From Mactromeris polynyma (taxonomy: Eukaryota > Mollusca > Bivalvia > Venerida > Mactridae): a DNA stretch of 64,000 nt. Every line of letters starts with the position of its first letter. Within the stretch, counting starts at the first letter, position 1. The notes under the pieces are model-generated. The model saw only the letters and a list, made by a program, of their open reading frames with translations. It did not search any database and had not been told where the DNA came from. Below are positions 24,066 through 35,627 of the stretch, piece by piece. The translations under genes and the position numbers were made by a program. The stretch is from positions 36,428,401 through 36,492,400 of the forward strand of contig JASFXZ010000004.1 in assembly GCA_032209605.1 (NCBI GenBank), in the 5' to 3' direction.

Positions 24066-24590
24066 AGACAGTTCCAAGGCTGTACATCGCTGTGTGATTA
24101 TTATTTCTATTAATGTTTAAGATGCACATATGTACGTTAAGTTCTCCTCCCCTATGTGCAGTTCCTTTACGTGAAACAATATTTATGTTCTTTTCTCCCC
24201 CTTTCCGCCTATGATTACTAACTTTATTTCCTTGTTCCGTGGCGAATTTCATCCATTCAACCTCCATTGTTGCTCACCCTTAATTCTCCGTGGTTGTTTT
24301 GTTACGGTCGACCAGACCATTAATTGTACCCCTATTCCCCTACATGTTTACCTTTGCACCTCATCAGTCCCTAATGTTTTGTAAGATGTTGTTTCCCTGG
24401 AGTAGCCAATCATGAACACGTATGATGAAAGAAAAGTCTCAATTTTCACTGCATAATATATGTGTGGGGAGACATTGTCTTATGTATATGGCGTTCCCTG
24501 TTACAACTTAATCTCTCTAATATATATGTGGGGAGACATTGTCTTATGAATATTGCGTTCCCTGTTACAACTTAATCTCTCTTACGTAGT
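24066..24590 (+). mobile_element. Interspersed element A, copy 4, with duplicated 3' end
   Basis: Starts CAGACAGTTCCAAGGCTGTA and follows the family order to GTTGTTTCCCTGGAG. A ~55-bp insertion interrupts it there. The terminal segment TGTGGGGAGACATTGTCTTA to CTTAATCTCTCT is then present twice in tandem (about 24462-24520 and 24528-24585). The extra copy and insertion are unique to this member. Confidence 0.8.
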
Positions 24591-24846
24591 ATTTATCCGG
24601 TCTATCTAATTAACAAGCAGCGTGTTTACATAACAGACAGAAATTACAATAACAACATGGGCGCGTTTCTCATTTGTTCTCTGCAACTTTATGTGACGCG
24701 ACTGCATGTGATATTTCTTAGCCCGCTTTTAAGCACGGGTGACAGGGGGATGACTGGAGCTGATGAATACGGAATCTTGACAAAATGTTTGTTCCTAGCA
24801 TTGCTTTGACTGTTGATAAGACGCTTGAAAAGTTGCGCTCTCCTTA

Positions 24847-25340
24847 TATTGTAATATTAATCAACAATAATCCTTGAAAATATGACATTGTAATATTAAT
24901 CAACTGTTGTCCTTGAAATATGACGTTGTAATATGAATCAACTGTAATCCTTGAAAATATGACATTGTAATATTAAATCAAATGTAATCCTTAAAAATAT
25001 GACATTGTAATACAAATCAACAATAATACAGGACAAAATGACAATGTAATATTAAGCATAAATACTACTGGAAAATAGGACTTTGTAATATTAATAAACA
25101 ATAATATAAGAAATATAAGACATTGTAATATTAATCAACAATAATTCGGGAAAATATGACAGCGTTATATTAATCATAAATAAAACTTGAAACTACCACA
25201 TTGTAATATTAATCAACAATAATACAGGAAAAACTGACATTGTGATATTAATGAACAATTACATTGTAAAATATGACTGTTATATTTATTAACAATAGTA
25301 CTGTTAAATATGACACTGTTATGTATTAACAATAGTACAA
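24847..25340. repeat. 39-bp AT-rich tandem repeat, about 13 copies
   Basis: TTGTAATATTAATCAACAAT followed by AATCCTTGAAAATATGACA repeats with 38-40 bp spacing. Divergence increases toward the right, where units shrink to TTATATTTATTAACAATAGT. Confidence 0.9.
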
Positions 25341-26434
25341 AGCAATGTACAAGAAAGTAATGCTATTCGAATAGTTTCCAACAATAGTACTGGGACTTGA
25401 TGACCGGAATACTGTTAGAAAGGACTATCATCTGACTTCCTCAAAGCATTATTATATTCTATACAAACACAAACGACAATAACATCATTTGTCGATGTAC
25501 TTTATGTATACAGTTGTTTATTAATCACACCAACCGCACCTTTCATCAGTCTTTCATTAATCACACATCTTATGTAATGACATGATTAATAGAGTTGAAA
25601 TCCCTTGTGCACACTTATATTCCAAATCTATTGATGTGCGTTCATTGTGTGAAATTGTTTTTCTTGTTATCGTTATGTTATGTTATTGAGAGCAGGGTTT
25701 ATTTCCTTTGTTTCTTAGATTCAGCATAATGTAAAAAGGTAAAGATGTATGTGACCGTAAACTGTTCGAACGGGCTTCATCCCGTGTTGTTCCCACAATG
25801 GCAAAAACATATTTGATAGAACAATTACAAGATATTACCGATAATGATTGAAAATGTCTTGGTTTATCACGTTATGCATGGACAAGATTTGTAAAAAAAC
25901 TTCTTGATAAAATATAAAGTTGTGATTTTATTTAAATCTACTGCCTACCTGTTTCGACAAATGGAGAGAAAAACATTACTGGTGTAATATATTGAATGCA
26001 TATTTATCGATTAAACTAAATGAAAATATGGTTTTTGTTTAGGTAAATTACAAAAAAATGGGCATTATGTTAGTTTAATTGTTTTGGACAATTTGAAAAA
26101 AGAATAAGTCGAGCAGGAAATTCCACGTACCAAGTGCACAGCCACTCCAACAGATCAAGGAGACATGAAATATATCCATACAACTGCAATCATTATACAT
26201 AAAGTCTGTAATTTGTGGGTGAAGACATTTGACAAGAGTAACTTTAGTGGTTCGTATGTAATTTAATACAGTTATACTAGAGTGGAAATTGCAGAAACAA
26301 ATTGTTTGTTAGTTTGTTCCAATCTATTTTTTAATTTTATTTTTTTAATGCTTTTTGTTGCCTGACTCACACAGCGGATATCTTATCATGACTACGGAAT
26401 ACGATCGAAACCACGACTTCAAAGTTGAGCGACA
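25341..26434. other. No supported feature
   Basis: AT-rich sequence with no coding or repeat signal that I can support. Confidence 0.4.
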
Positions 26435-26625
26435 ATTTTTCGTCGCATTAATCCCAGAATCCCATAACTTGTTTTTCATCTTTTTGAGAAAACAACTTTA
26501 AACATTTACCCTCTTGAGATAATTGTTACATACGAGGTTATGGAATTGCATTGTGTAAGTAATGTGCATTCCAGAACAATATAGGTAGTACAGATAGAAA
26601 GAGCTTGGAATGACGGTTTCAGTAC
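26435..26625 (+). repeat. Dispersed repeat C, copy 2
   Basis: Partner of 7530-7720 in the same orientation: TTCGTCGCATTAATCCCAGA, CCATAACTTGTTTTTCATC, GAGGTTATGGAATTGCATT and GCATTCCAGAACAATATAGG align in order. Confidence 0.75.
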
Positions 26626-27599
26626 TCTCGTTACTTGTACAAATGTACAGTAAATCACTTTTATCAGTCAAGTGTGTAGATTCTAATTGAACTATAATGC
26701 GGAATAAAAAACACAGTTATATAAGCATGATTGTGTTGGGTCACCAAGTGCGTTTTTATACGTTTCAAAATATGGTTCAAACACTTAAACGACATGAATA
26801 TTCCGATGGGTGAAGATTCACAATAAGATAACAAAGTGTATCAAGTAAGCTGTTTATGATACAAACAGTGTGGGGTTTTGTGATAATTTATTATAGATTA
26901 TTCTGATTTAATTTGGCGAGTTTACTTATCAAATCAGACCTAAAATATTCCCTTGGTGCGTTGTCGTGCAGTCCTGTGTCAATCTATAGTCATTTCTTCG
27001 AGTTGATGATAGGATGCTGTTTAACTACAATATCTGTATAATGCGATGGTTTTTGAATCCATTCCCTGAGTGTACATTTTTGTCAATCTGGAATGTTTGT
27101 GCTCCCTCCCTGTGTGTACCTCCTTTCTTTCCTGTCGTCTAGATGTGTCTTATGGAGATTTGATGTGTGAATGTGGTCTATCCTTCTCTGCAGTTTTTTC
27201 ACTTGTGGGAAGAAAGTACCGGCTCATGGACTGTCTAGGAATGTATAAAAAGATTTAATAACTCAGATTTAGTACTCCCGAATCACATTGGCAGCACAAA
27301 ACTGGCGACAACTAATTAACGATATTCTCCCGGTGTGATCAATCTATCGACGGAGACACAATTCAATTATTTCTATCAGTGAAACCGATATTGCTTTGTC
27401 TGTTTGTTTGCTCCTAAATATATCATGAAATCGCCACTACAACTACCATTAAGACATTCAATGTATGAACGCCGAGTATAAATATTGACTTACAAAACAA
27501 ATTCAATAACATCTTAAACAGGAACAATCATAATCTTGTAAAACACGATATGAGTTGCAGGTATCGCGGGGTTGAACAGTTTATTACCAAAATGAATCC
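26626..27599. other. No supported feature
   Basis: AT-rich sequence; a 62-codon frame at 27070-27258 has no supporting context. Confidence 0.4.
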
Positions 27600-27720
27600 A
27601 CCGCTTGTCGAAACATTTACCCATGAATAACCATCACTGTTTGAAACATTTACCCATAAGTAACAACCACTGTTTTGAAACAGTTTCTCGTGAAACAACC
27701 ACTGTTTTGAAGCACTTGCA
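27600..27720. repeat. Short degenerate tandem repeat, ~37 bp, 3-4 copies
   Basis: GAAACATTTACCCATGAATAAC, then CACTGTTTGAAACATTTACC, then CACTGTTTTGAAACAGTTTC repeat with the core AACCA(C/T)CACTGTTT. Confidence 0.7.
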
Positions 27721-28246
27721 CATTTAACTTACTTTATATCATAGACGATGCCCTTTTAGTAATACTTATTAGTCTATACATCACGTTTGATAGACAAATG
27801 GTGTGAGCCCTCCATAACAAAAGAACCACAATTTTAAGATTGGTCTTTTAATCACTAACTTTCCTAGGAAAACATAAACATTGTGATATCAATACAATAA
27901 CAAGAAGATAATCAACCGTGTTCAGATTTTCAAACATACAAAGCCAGTTTAATGTTTGTGAATTGCACCGAGTTCCACATACATTTACGAGTAAATTAAT
28001 CCTATCTGATTCTTAAATGTGTCGTTTTTCAGATACTCAGTTTGCTATAAAAAGAAATATATAAGTATGAATATACCAATACAATACTTTGACAGTATGA
28101 CATTTCACATTTCTGGTAATGTAAAACTTCTCATCACAAATGCAGATTCTGTATTAACGTTATTACTAGATTATTGGTTTTGAAACCTTGCCCAGTCTAA
28201 TATTCTCTTGGAATACACTGCGGAAATGCGTGTTTTGTTCTTTGGT
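27721..28246. other. No supported feature
   Basis: AT-rich spacer without recognised structure. Confidence 0.4.
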
Positions 28247-28410
28247 AAAAGAGAGAGAATACGTAACTACAGGGAAAGCCACATACATAAGACAGTGCCT
28301 CCCCACGCAGATCTCCGGAAAAAACAACAATCCACAAAACATAAGGCACTAAAGGAGGTCAAACAGTACACATATTAAGGAACTGAGGCACAAGGAACGG
28401 CACCATTGTT
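28247..28410 (-). mobile_element. Interspersed element A, copy 5 (3' end only)
   Basis: AAAGAGAGAGAATACGTAAC, TACAGGGAAAGCCACATACA, CTCCCCACGCAGATCTCCGG, AACAACAATCCACAAAACAT and GAACTGAGGCACAAGGAACG match the conserved 3' half of the family in reverse orientation. The 5' half is absent. Confidence 0.8.
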
Positions 28411-28859
28411 TCTTGTTTCCTTGTGTAATTTTACGATTACATAATCTTTACTAATCCCATAGGTGTTGAATGACTGTTTGGTATCAGTGCAAACATAGGC
28501 TGACTGTTCATCCGGAGACATATTATTCGCGGTGTATGTTTACACGACAACTGTTGTACCAAGCTCGGTCAGTGTCTCTCTAAAGCCGAGATACCGGGGG
28601 AAATAAGTTAGTAAATTTAGAGTATTATTGTTCGTGATTTCATTCATTTTATTAATTTGTGTCTAGACGTTGTTTCTCATATTTTGTCTAATGCGTGCCA
28701 ATCTAATTCAAAAATATACATGACCTCCCTGTTCCCAGGCGCCCACTAGATGGAAAATAAAATAGCACAATCCAAATGTTCATTACGATGCGACATCGTC
28801 AGTTTTTAACGGTGAGCTGTTAGGATCACTGGCACTCTGTCATCCGATGTCCACAATTT
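28411..28859. other. No supported feature
   Basis: Nothing recognised beyond short GC-richer patches. Confidence 0.35.
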
Positions 28860-29760
28860 CATTGTTTACACTCTAGCGCCCACATTTCTTGAGCAATCCA
28901 ATCCAAATTGGTTTCCATGGATATGGCCAAGTTTTATTATGGGCACAATCAGTCTATTTGATCAAGAGTTATGACCTTTGATTTATTACAAAAGCCATAT
29001 ACAACCATGTTCACACTGTGACTCCTTCATTTCCACCAATTCTAATCATAAAGAAAAATGTGTACTTGTGAGATATTTGTCTAGTTTGAGTTTGGGTCAG
29101 ATCGGACTCGCAAGTCTAGAGTTATCAAAAATATTGTATCTCACAATATTTACTATTTAGTCTTGTTCACGCTCCAGATGCTACACTTTGAACCAAACTT
29201 GATGAAAGTTTGTCACAATGTATGTTCCTATAATCATATGTCCGGCTCGAAACTGGGTAACCTAGGGTAAAAAACTAAGTCAACAGATAAAATCATTGTG
29301 AAACTTATTTATGCTTAAGTCACACTTTCAACCGGCTTTACATGAATATTGGTCAAAATGTCTGTCTTCATACCATCTAGGTCAGGTTTAAAACTCGGTC
29401 ATCTTAGGTCAAGTACTAAGTAACCAAGTCAAATTGCGGAAACCCTTGTTTACGCTCTCAGTCATATTTTCTGCTCGAACTTCGTGACACTTGGTTTCAA
29501 TAGATTTCTCTATTAAATATATTGCAAGTTTGGCACTGTGCAACTTGGGGCAAAAGCTAGAAAACCCGGTCAACTCATACAAAAACTTTTATACATTGTT
29601 AATGCCACAAGTTCGAACTAATGGTCATGAATAATCTTTTTCATTATATTTGTCAAATCAATGTCAATATCGAAACTGGGTCACCTGGGGTTAAACATTA
29701 TGTCCTCAGTTCAAATAATAGAAACACATTGTTTTAACTGTATATGTCACATTCATTATC
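28860..29760 (+). repeat. Degenerate ~142-bp repeat, about 6 copies
   Basis: Equivalent phases fall near 29162, 29304, 29445, 29586 and 29728, about 142 bp apart, with older units before. Each has a CTTGTTNACGCTCNAG-like start, a GATGAA/CATGAANNTTGGTC core, TGTCTTCATA, AAACT(C/G)GGTCA(C/T)CT and AAGTACTAAGT. I recognise this consensus as a repeat common in bivalve genomes. Units are 30-40 percent diverged, so the array is ancient. Confidence 0.75.
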
Positions 29761-29880
29761 CGTTTTTAAATGCAACTTGGTCGAAAGGTTTATGTCTCCT
29801 ATCAACCACTCTGGAAAGCTGTTGATATGACATTGTGGATGGTGTAGTAGATGTGTTATGCATTACAATATGCTGTGGCA

Positions 29881-30917
29881 GTAAACCATACATTGCGCAA
29901 CTTTTCTCATTTGTCACCCAACGATTGTGCAGTCTATTGATTATTGTCATAAACAGTGTACGTGGATATCTTTGCAAAATCATGAATGAGTTTTATAGGT
30001 TTTAAGTATGGGTGGTCAATATACATTTAAACGAATTTAGACGATTTATAGTACAATGCATTTATTTTGAAATGTATGCACTATAAAATACGCGTTTTTG
30101 TGTTTTCGCACAACCTATGAAACCTGCTCTCATACTTATTGTCCATCATCAACAGTAAGGGAAGATTAGACACGATTCTTGATTCTTCATTGTTTACACA
30201 ACAAAAGTTGATAAATGTAATATTAAACTTGATATTTACGCAGATGTTGCACACTTCAGTGCAGTTATGAAAATATCACTTGATAATCTCACAATATAAT
30301 GATAGGTACCTGTCATTAAACGATAGGAATCTGAAAACAAAATTGCGCAGAAACATGGTGTCTCGTAAATCAGAAATGGCCGGCCTTTTCAAATAGTTGC
30401 TTGTAGTTTATAATGATATCATTAATCATTGCGACTTCAATAAAACAATAAAGATTACACGATATAGTTGTACACATCAATCAACATGTAAAACCCATTC
30501 TGAAATCATTATATTGTGAGATTATCAAGTGCTATTTTTATAACTGCACTTAAGTGTGCAACATCTACGTAAATATCAAGTTTAATAATACAATTATCAA
30601 CTTTTGTTGTGTAAACAATGAAGAATACATAATCGTGTCTAATCTTCCCTTACTGTTGATGAGTATGAGTGTAGGTTTCACAGGTTGTGCGAAAACAGAA
30701 ACAAAGCGCATTTTCTAGTGTCATATATTTCAAAATAAATGCACTGTACTATAAATCGTCTAAATTCGTTTAAATGTATACTGACCCATATCTAAAACCT
30801 TTAAAACTCATTCATGCTTTTGCAAAGATATCCACGTACACTGTTTATGACAATAATCAGTAGACTGCAAAATCGTTGGGTGACCAATGAGAAAAGTTGC
30901 TCAATGTATGGTTTACA
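29881..30917. repeat. Large inverted repeat, ~420-bp arms, 202-bp spacer
   Basis: The left arm 29881-30303 and right arm 30506-30917 are reverse complements at roughly 85-90 percent. Examples are GTAAACCATACATTGCGCAA versus TTGCTCAATGTATGGTTTAC at the outer ends, and CTCACAATATAATGAT versus ATCATTATATTGTGAG at the inner ends. No flanking target duplication is evident. A 75-codon minus-strand frame in the left arm is not recognised. This could be a foldback element or an inverted duplication. Confidence 0.9.
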
Positions 30918-31897
30918 GAAAGACAAAGTTAACCATCATTTAACTAGCTTGTGACTCGCCATTTGCTTATATCGAAACGGACACTTGCCTTAACTTGATT
31001 CGAAACTTCGAACTCCTACTCCCAAGGCGTGTGTCATATGCCCGTCACTAACTTCAGTTACAATATTTATTTGTAATTTTTCATGACAATCAATGTCGAA
31101 GTATATTACCACACAGTTATCAATTTATAGTAAGGGAAGGAATGTTGTGATTTTGAGAAATGGGACTGTTGAGATAACGTTGCACATAGTTTTATAATCG
31201 GCTGATAAAGGATAAATGATATTATACTAGTTTCCAACAACTACTGGTGATGTTCTAAGATTGTTGGTTATGATACAGCTAGACTGATCGGAAGTTTACA
31301 TCAACCGCCAATACTTCACTATAATAAAAGCTGGAATGTTCATGTTGCACGCCAATTCTGATAGATGCTTCATCTATAATAATGTTATAGCTAATTAGTT
31401 GTACATATACATGAATGCGTGTCATTGTAAAGCAACGGGTTTATTTCTATAAAGCGTCATACTGCGTTGCAAACAATATATTGCTAGAGATGTCCAGCAC
31501 ATTGTGACCGAGCATATTGGCTTTAACAGACTTGAAAAGCTATGGTTGTGCCATAATGGTCGCATAATTGTACAGGCTCTTAATTATTTACGTCTGGCGG
31601 TTCTGTTGTTGTCATTTGAATCGTAAACCTGTGCGTCTCTAATTGTACAAAACTCATTATTGCCTTCAAGTACATGAATATTAATACATCATCATAGGAT
31701 TGTACTCTTTTGAATTGCGTTGCTTCTAATCGTATAACCCGGTAAATTGATTTCTAGACAGCAATGAAGTAATGAGCTGAAGTTGGTTAGCTAAACGTTA
31801 GGTTGGGTTCACCCACAAGGCGTGCATTTGGCCATGTCAAAGCGGTACTCTTAACTCATTATTTATGTTTGTTACTCGTGTATGCCTTTTGCATTTG
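30918..31897. other. No supported feature
   Basis: AT-rich spacer between the inverted repeat and the SINE; nothing recognised. Confidence 0.4.
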
Positions 31898-32168
31898 TAA
31901 AGAAAAGTGTGTTTATTTATTGAAGTGTCATCCCTACTTAAACGGCCAGTCATGTCTGACTTATAAGACACCTACTTTCTGAGCACATTAACTTCCCGAT
32001 TCATATCCTTTAATGCCAGGCAACAGGCATGTTGCTACAGAGTGCCATTGTTTAACTACCTGGCGGCTCACCCACTGTCTATATCAGAACGGATCCCTAC
32101 CGGGATTCGAACCTTCGACCTCCCGCACCCAAGGCGGATGCCTTTACCACTCGGCCAAAGGAGACGGT
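31898..32168 (-). mobile_element. tRNA-derived SINE, copy 1 (full length)
   Basis: On the minus strand the head reads GGCCGAGTGGTAAAGGC (box A) and GAAGGTTCGAATCCCGG (box B). An anticodon stem CCGC/GCGG closes a seven-base loop CTTGGGT, so the tRNA-like part could show TGG. A ~180-bp body follows (TGAGCCGCCAGGTAG, AATCGGGAAGTTAATGTGC, TAAGTCAGACATGACTGGCC) ending in AATAAATAAACAC. The copy at 39114-39380 is colinear. It should be pol III-transcribed and mobilised by a LINE; this is inferred from family behaviour. Confidence 0.88.
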
Positions 32169-32633
32169 AAGTATTTTTTATATAATTTGTAAGCGTAAAC
32201 ATACATGTAAATACTTCACGTCTCCTTGTGCTTTATGTGACGGCTGTGTACTTTATGTATGACATTTCAAGCTTGACTTCTTCGTCGTTAATGTTTAAAC
32301 AGGAGGGCGCACTACTGCCATCATGGAAGTGCTCTGGAAACACACTGGTTTGTGTAGTCCGTGAAGATTTGACTTATAATACAGGTGGTTATATAATGAT
32401 ATGAATATGCTTTATTTATATTTAACTTTTGTGCCGTGTACATACAATGTCATTTGTCCTCCACATTTTGATTTAATTAGGGAAGTTATGACATGTTGAA
32501 GAATTTGTTCGCATTAGGTTATGTCGATTGCTTAATAGCAATGCCGTCAAACACTTAACCACTGTGAAAAGTGGCAAGAATATCTAAATTAATCGGTAAA
32601 CATTTGATCATAATTGGGAGTCAATGGTGACTA
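32169..32633. other. No supported feature
   Basis: Short spacer; nothing recognised. Confidence 0.35.
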
Positions 32634-32636
32634 CAG

Positions 32637-32776
32637 CCCTGCGTTCAGTTATGCCTAACAGTGGCGAACGTTTTGTATTGTATCCCTTGCCCACCGTAAC
32701 ACATTGGCTTCACACGGGAACCAAATTGCAAAACGTAACGAAACGATAGGACTAATAGCTGTAACTGAACGCAGGG
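32637..32776. mobile_element. MITE with 3-bp CAG target duplication (family M)
   Basis: The 140-bp element begins CCCTGCGTTCAGTTA and ends TAACTGAACGCAGGG, perfect 15-bp terminal inverted repeats, flanked by CAG at 32634-32636 and 32777-32779. The interior (GCGAACGTTTTGTATTGTAT, ACGGGAACCAAATTGCAAAA) is shared with two copies at 50148-50435. No coding capacity. Confidence 0.9.
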
Positions 32777-32779
32777 CAG

Positions 32780-33379
32780 TCTTCCATAACTTAGTTTATA
32801 ATGTTTTAAGGCAGTTGCCAACTTTTTGCTATACATGTTTTCTGTTTCAGTTCGTTATCCATTTTAATACGGTTGTTAAGCGTGGGAAATGTTCTTGTCA
32901 TTCTAAATTATACGAGGCGTCCCACAATTTCTCGAAGGAATAAATGTGACTGTTTCATTTTCAAAACCCAATTTTCAAACTAATGAAACATGGAATTTCT
33001 GAGCAGCTTAGATCTTGTCGAGTAATTGATTCATGTTTAAGCACGCTAAGGTCATTTTAGATGCCAACATTTCTATCCTTTGAATATAAGAAACCGTGAG
33101 CTGCTGTTTTTAATCAAGGTAGTTGTTAATCATGGTGCTGTTTAAGTTAGAAGGTAATAACTATTCTCGATAATGTCAAGTTTTATATGGCAGTACGTTC
33201 ATCAAAACAGTTTGGTTGGGTTGAGTATTAGAGTGCAATCCACACAAACATACTACCATATGTGGCAAAACAAGTTCATGTATAGCGATAAATAGTTTGT
33301 TGTCAAAGCATTTACATACGCAATGGTTTTAATATACATACGTTAACTGTTTCAAGCTAAGTATTGTCGACTTTGTAAC
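32780..33379. other. No supported feature
   Basis: AT-rich spacer; nothing recognised. Confidence 0.35.
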
Positions 33380-33770
33380 GACAGTTCCAAGGCTGTAAAT
33401 TGCTGTACGGTTATTATTTCTATTTTTGTTTAGATGTTTGTTGAGCTTCCCTTTCCCCTGTGCGGTCCTTTCATTTTATATAGTGTTGTTTTCTCCCCAC
33501 GTTCGGCCTATAGTTGCCAGGTGTATTGACTTGTCGTCTGATGTACTCCATCCATTAAATTCCCCTCCTCTGTTTGTCCTCTTGGATTCTGCTTTAAGTT
33601 AGTTATCACTAATGGTCGGCTAGGCTATTCATTACGCCCTGTTCCCTTACGTATTTATCCTTGCACCTCCTCAATGCCTGATGTTTTGTGAACTGTTGCT
33701 GTCCATGAGGTATTTGTGGAAAGGCGTGTATGAGGCGTTCCCTGTAGCAACTTATTCTATATCTTTTATC
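33380..33770 (+). mobile_element. Interspersed element A, copy 6 (full length)
   Basis: Runs from CGACAGTTCCAAGGCTGTAA through TTTAGATGTTTGTTGAGCTT, TTCGGCCTATAGTTGCCAGG, CTCCATCCATTAAATTCCCC, CTTGCACCTCCTCAATGCCT and GTTTTGTGAACTGTTGC. It ends GCGTTCCCTGTAGCAACTTA. This is one of the best-preserved copies (~390 bp). Confidence 0.85.
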
Positions 33771-33811
33771 ATGTAGGATAAGAATACAAAATACGTTAAT
33801 TGATGTTAAAT

Positions 33812-33881
33812 TATATCTAGCTCAGTTGGTAGAGCATTAGACTGTCACCCGGCCGATCTAGGTTCGATTCCCGGGTTGGAC
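33812..33881 (+). mobile_element. tRNA-like sequence, likely SINE head
   Basis: CTAGCTCAGTTGGTAGAGC is an excellent D-arm/box A and TAGGTTCGATTCCCG an excellent T-arm/box B. The anticodon arm (TTAGACTGTCACCCGGC) does not pair properly and the acceptor ends do not match, so this is a tRNA-derived repeat and not a working tRNA. A weaker box A relative occurs at 49500-49520. Confidence 0.55.
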
Positions 33882-34224
33882 ATGTTATGTTCTTCCGTGT
33901 CATTGGCTACGGTTATGTCCTCCACATTTGAAGAACATGTCAGTTACTAGCGGAAGAGCAATTAAATACTGATTGATAATTAAGTCCAGGAATACTAGTT
34001 AGGTCAACTGGCCGCCATATATGACCGAAACCGTGTTGAAAACGGCGTAGAACCTGATGAAAACAAACAAATCTACCATAAACCGTAAACGTTATGATCA
34101 TCAAACGGTCAGCAACAATTATGTTTTATGGGAGCGTCTGCAGTATTACCACAGATAAAGCTGTCTGTCCGGTTCGCTCAATCGATAGCTGATCAAGACG
34201 TCGTGACTTAGATATCGCGATTCT

Positions 34225-34740
34225 TAATACAGCAACAATTTGTCATTCCTATGGGAACTAACTGCGCTCCACTTATAGCCGATTTATTCATATTCTGTTA
34301 TGAAAGAGACCAAGTCTTATGTGTACCTTGTGCAAAGAAAATCAAATGGATGCTATTGACGCTTTCAATAATACCTTTTGTTATTTAGATGATAATTTCA
34401 AAATTGATAACGATTTATACCCAGTTATGATGAATGAAATACATCCAGCAGAGTACAAACACTCTGAAAGCCAACACATTTGATACACATGACTCGTTTC
34501 TTGACTTGGATAGTTCCATCGATAATGGCATTATTACAACAAATAATTACAATAAACAAAATGAATACGACTTCGAGATTATAGAATTTCCAAAACTACA
34601 CGGTACAATTCCGAAAATACCCTCGTACGGTATTTACATATCTCAACTTAGAGTTTATTTAGAGGTAACAATAACCGTGTAGAGTTTAATAAGCGTAACC
34701 TACTTTGTACAAGTAAACTCCTAAAACAAGAGTATCGTTA
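34225..34740 (+). pseudogene. Reverse transcriptase fragment, Penelope-like, frameshifted
   Basis: Three reading-frame segments in order match one reverse-transcriptase family. Segment one holds IPMGTNCAPLIADLF (34235-34310), a finger/palm motif just before the catalytic region. Segment two holds a YLDD catalytic box near 34380-34392. Segment three holds FLDLDSSIDNGI and PSYGIYISQL (34495-34645), then in another frame NKRNLLCTSKLLKQEYRYH (34690-34746). At least three frameshifts and a stop separate them. The PMGTNCAP, YxDD and SYGxYISQL combination is familiar from Penelope-like retroelements; class confidence is moderate, reverse-transcriptase identity high. The N- and C-terminal parts, including any GIY-YIG endonuclease, are missing. 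Confidence 0.85.
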
Positions 34741-34964
34741 TCATTAATTAAGTAAGACGTTTTCGTGAACATTGCTATACATATCCATATATTATTTTTA
34801 AATATAGAGATAGTGTCAAATCTATGTCAGATACAGGAATGGCTTAACCCAATTTTTATACAAAATTCGCTAGAATTCATAACTGAGACTAAGGACAATA
34901 TAAGGTTGCTTGTTTCTTCGTACTGCATTATATACAGTGCATTTGTTACTATATGAGATGCTAT
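34741..34964. other. Spacer between two dead retroelements
   Basis: No coding signal; possibly eroded 3' sequence of either element. Confidence 0.3.
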
Positions 34965-35178
34965 AATAATTATTTCATTTAAGTCAAGTAAGCCAAATGG
35001 CCTATGAGGACAAACAAATATATACATATATACATCTATGAGACGGAGAAGGAACAATATAACACATAGTCAAAGAACAAACTGAAAATGACTACGTAAT
35101 AAAATATACATGCGATAGCGAACACACATGAAAAACATTTAAAACAAAGTGTACAAAATGTTATGTTTTATAACCATA
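34965..35178 (-). mobile_element. LINE 3' untranslated tail
   Basis: On the minus strand this follows the LINE stop codon and ends with TTTGTTTGTCCTCATAGGCC, ATTTGGCTTACTTGAC and TTAAATGAAATAAT. A similar TGGGCCTTTGGCTTACTGAA phrase occurs in minus orientation at 60130-60165. The boundary is approximate. Confidence 0.55.
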
Positions 35179-35627
35179 TTACAATTTTAATTTAATAGTT
35201 TTTCGTATTTCCAGCGCTTTGAAAATGAATGCACTTAGTTTCTTCGTGACAGTTTTGTTTTGATTTTCAAATAATAACCTTAATTTTAACATACTTGGTA
35301 TTTCCGGTACTAACTCTTTATATACAGTTTGCGAAGATCATTATAAATATCACATTCGAGAATAAAATGATATTCGACTTCCAACTTTCGTTTTTCTAGT
35401 CTAAGTCTTTGCCATCTGCCAGATTCTATTCTTAGGTTATTAGAGGATTCAACAAGTCTAGTCATAGCAATTCTAAATGTAGGAATATTTAGAATATTAA
35501 AGAACTTTAAGAAACCAATATAAATTATTTATTTATAAAATATGGATCTGCGTATTGTTCAATTGCTAGACAACGTCTAAGGGTAATATCGAAAACGTAT
35601 GCATCGAATACAAATTACTGTCGTTAC
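35179..35627 (-). pseudogene. LINE ORF2 C-terminal remnant, frameshifted
   Basis: Reading leftward from 35627, one frame gives ITLRRCLAIEQYADPYFIN, ending at an in-frame stop. A shifted frame gives PTFRIAMTRLVESSNN, then SGRWQRLRLEKRKLEVEYHF and ILECDIYNDLRKLYI, the H-x(n)-C zinc-knuckle-like end typical of non-LTR retrotransposons. After another shift the terminal KLSAFIFKALEIRK segment ends in TAA at 35179-35181. No reverse-transcriptase core remains, consistent with 5' truncation plus decay. The clade cannot be fixed from this part. Confidence 0.82.

Noticed and set aside
33812..33881. Functional tRNA gene
   Set aside because: Good box A and box B but no paired anticodon or acceptor stems; a tRNA-derived repeat fits better.
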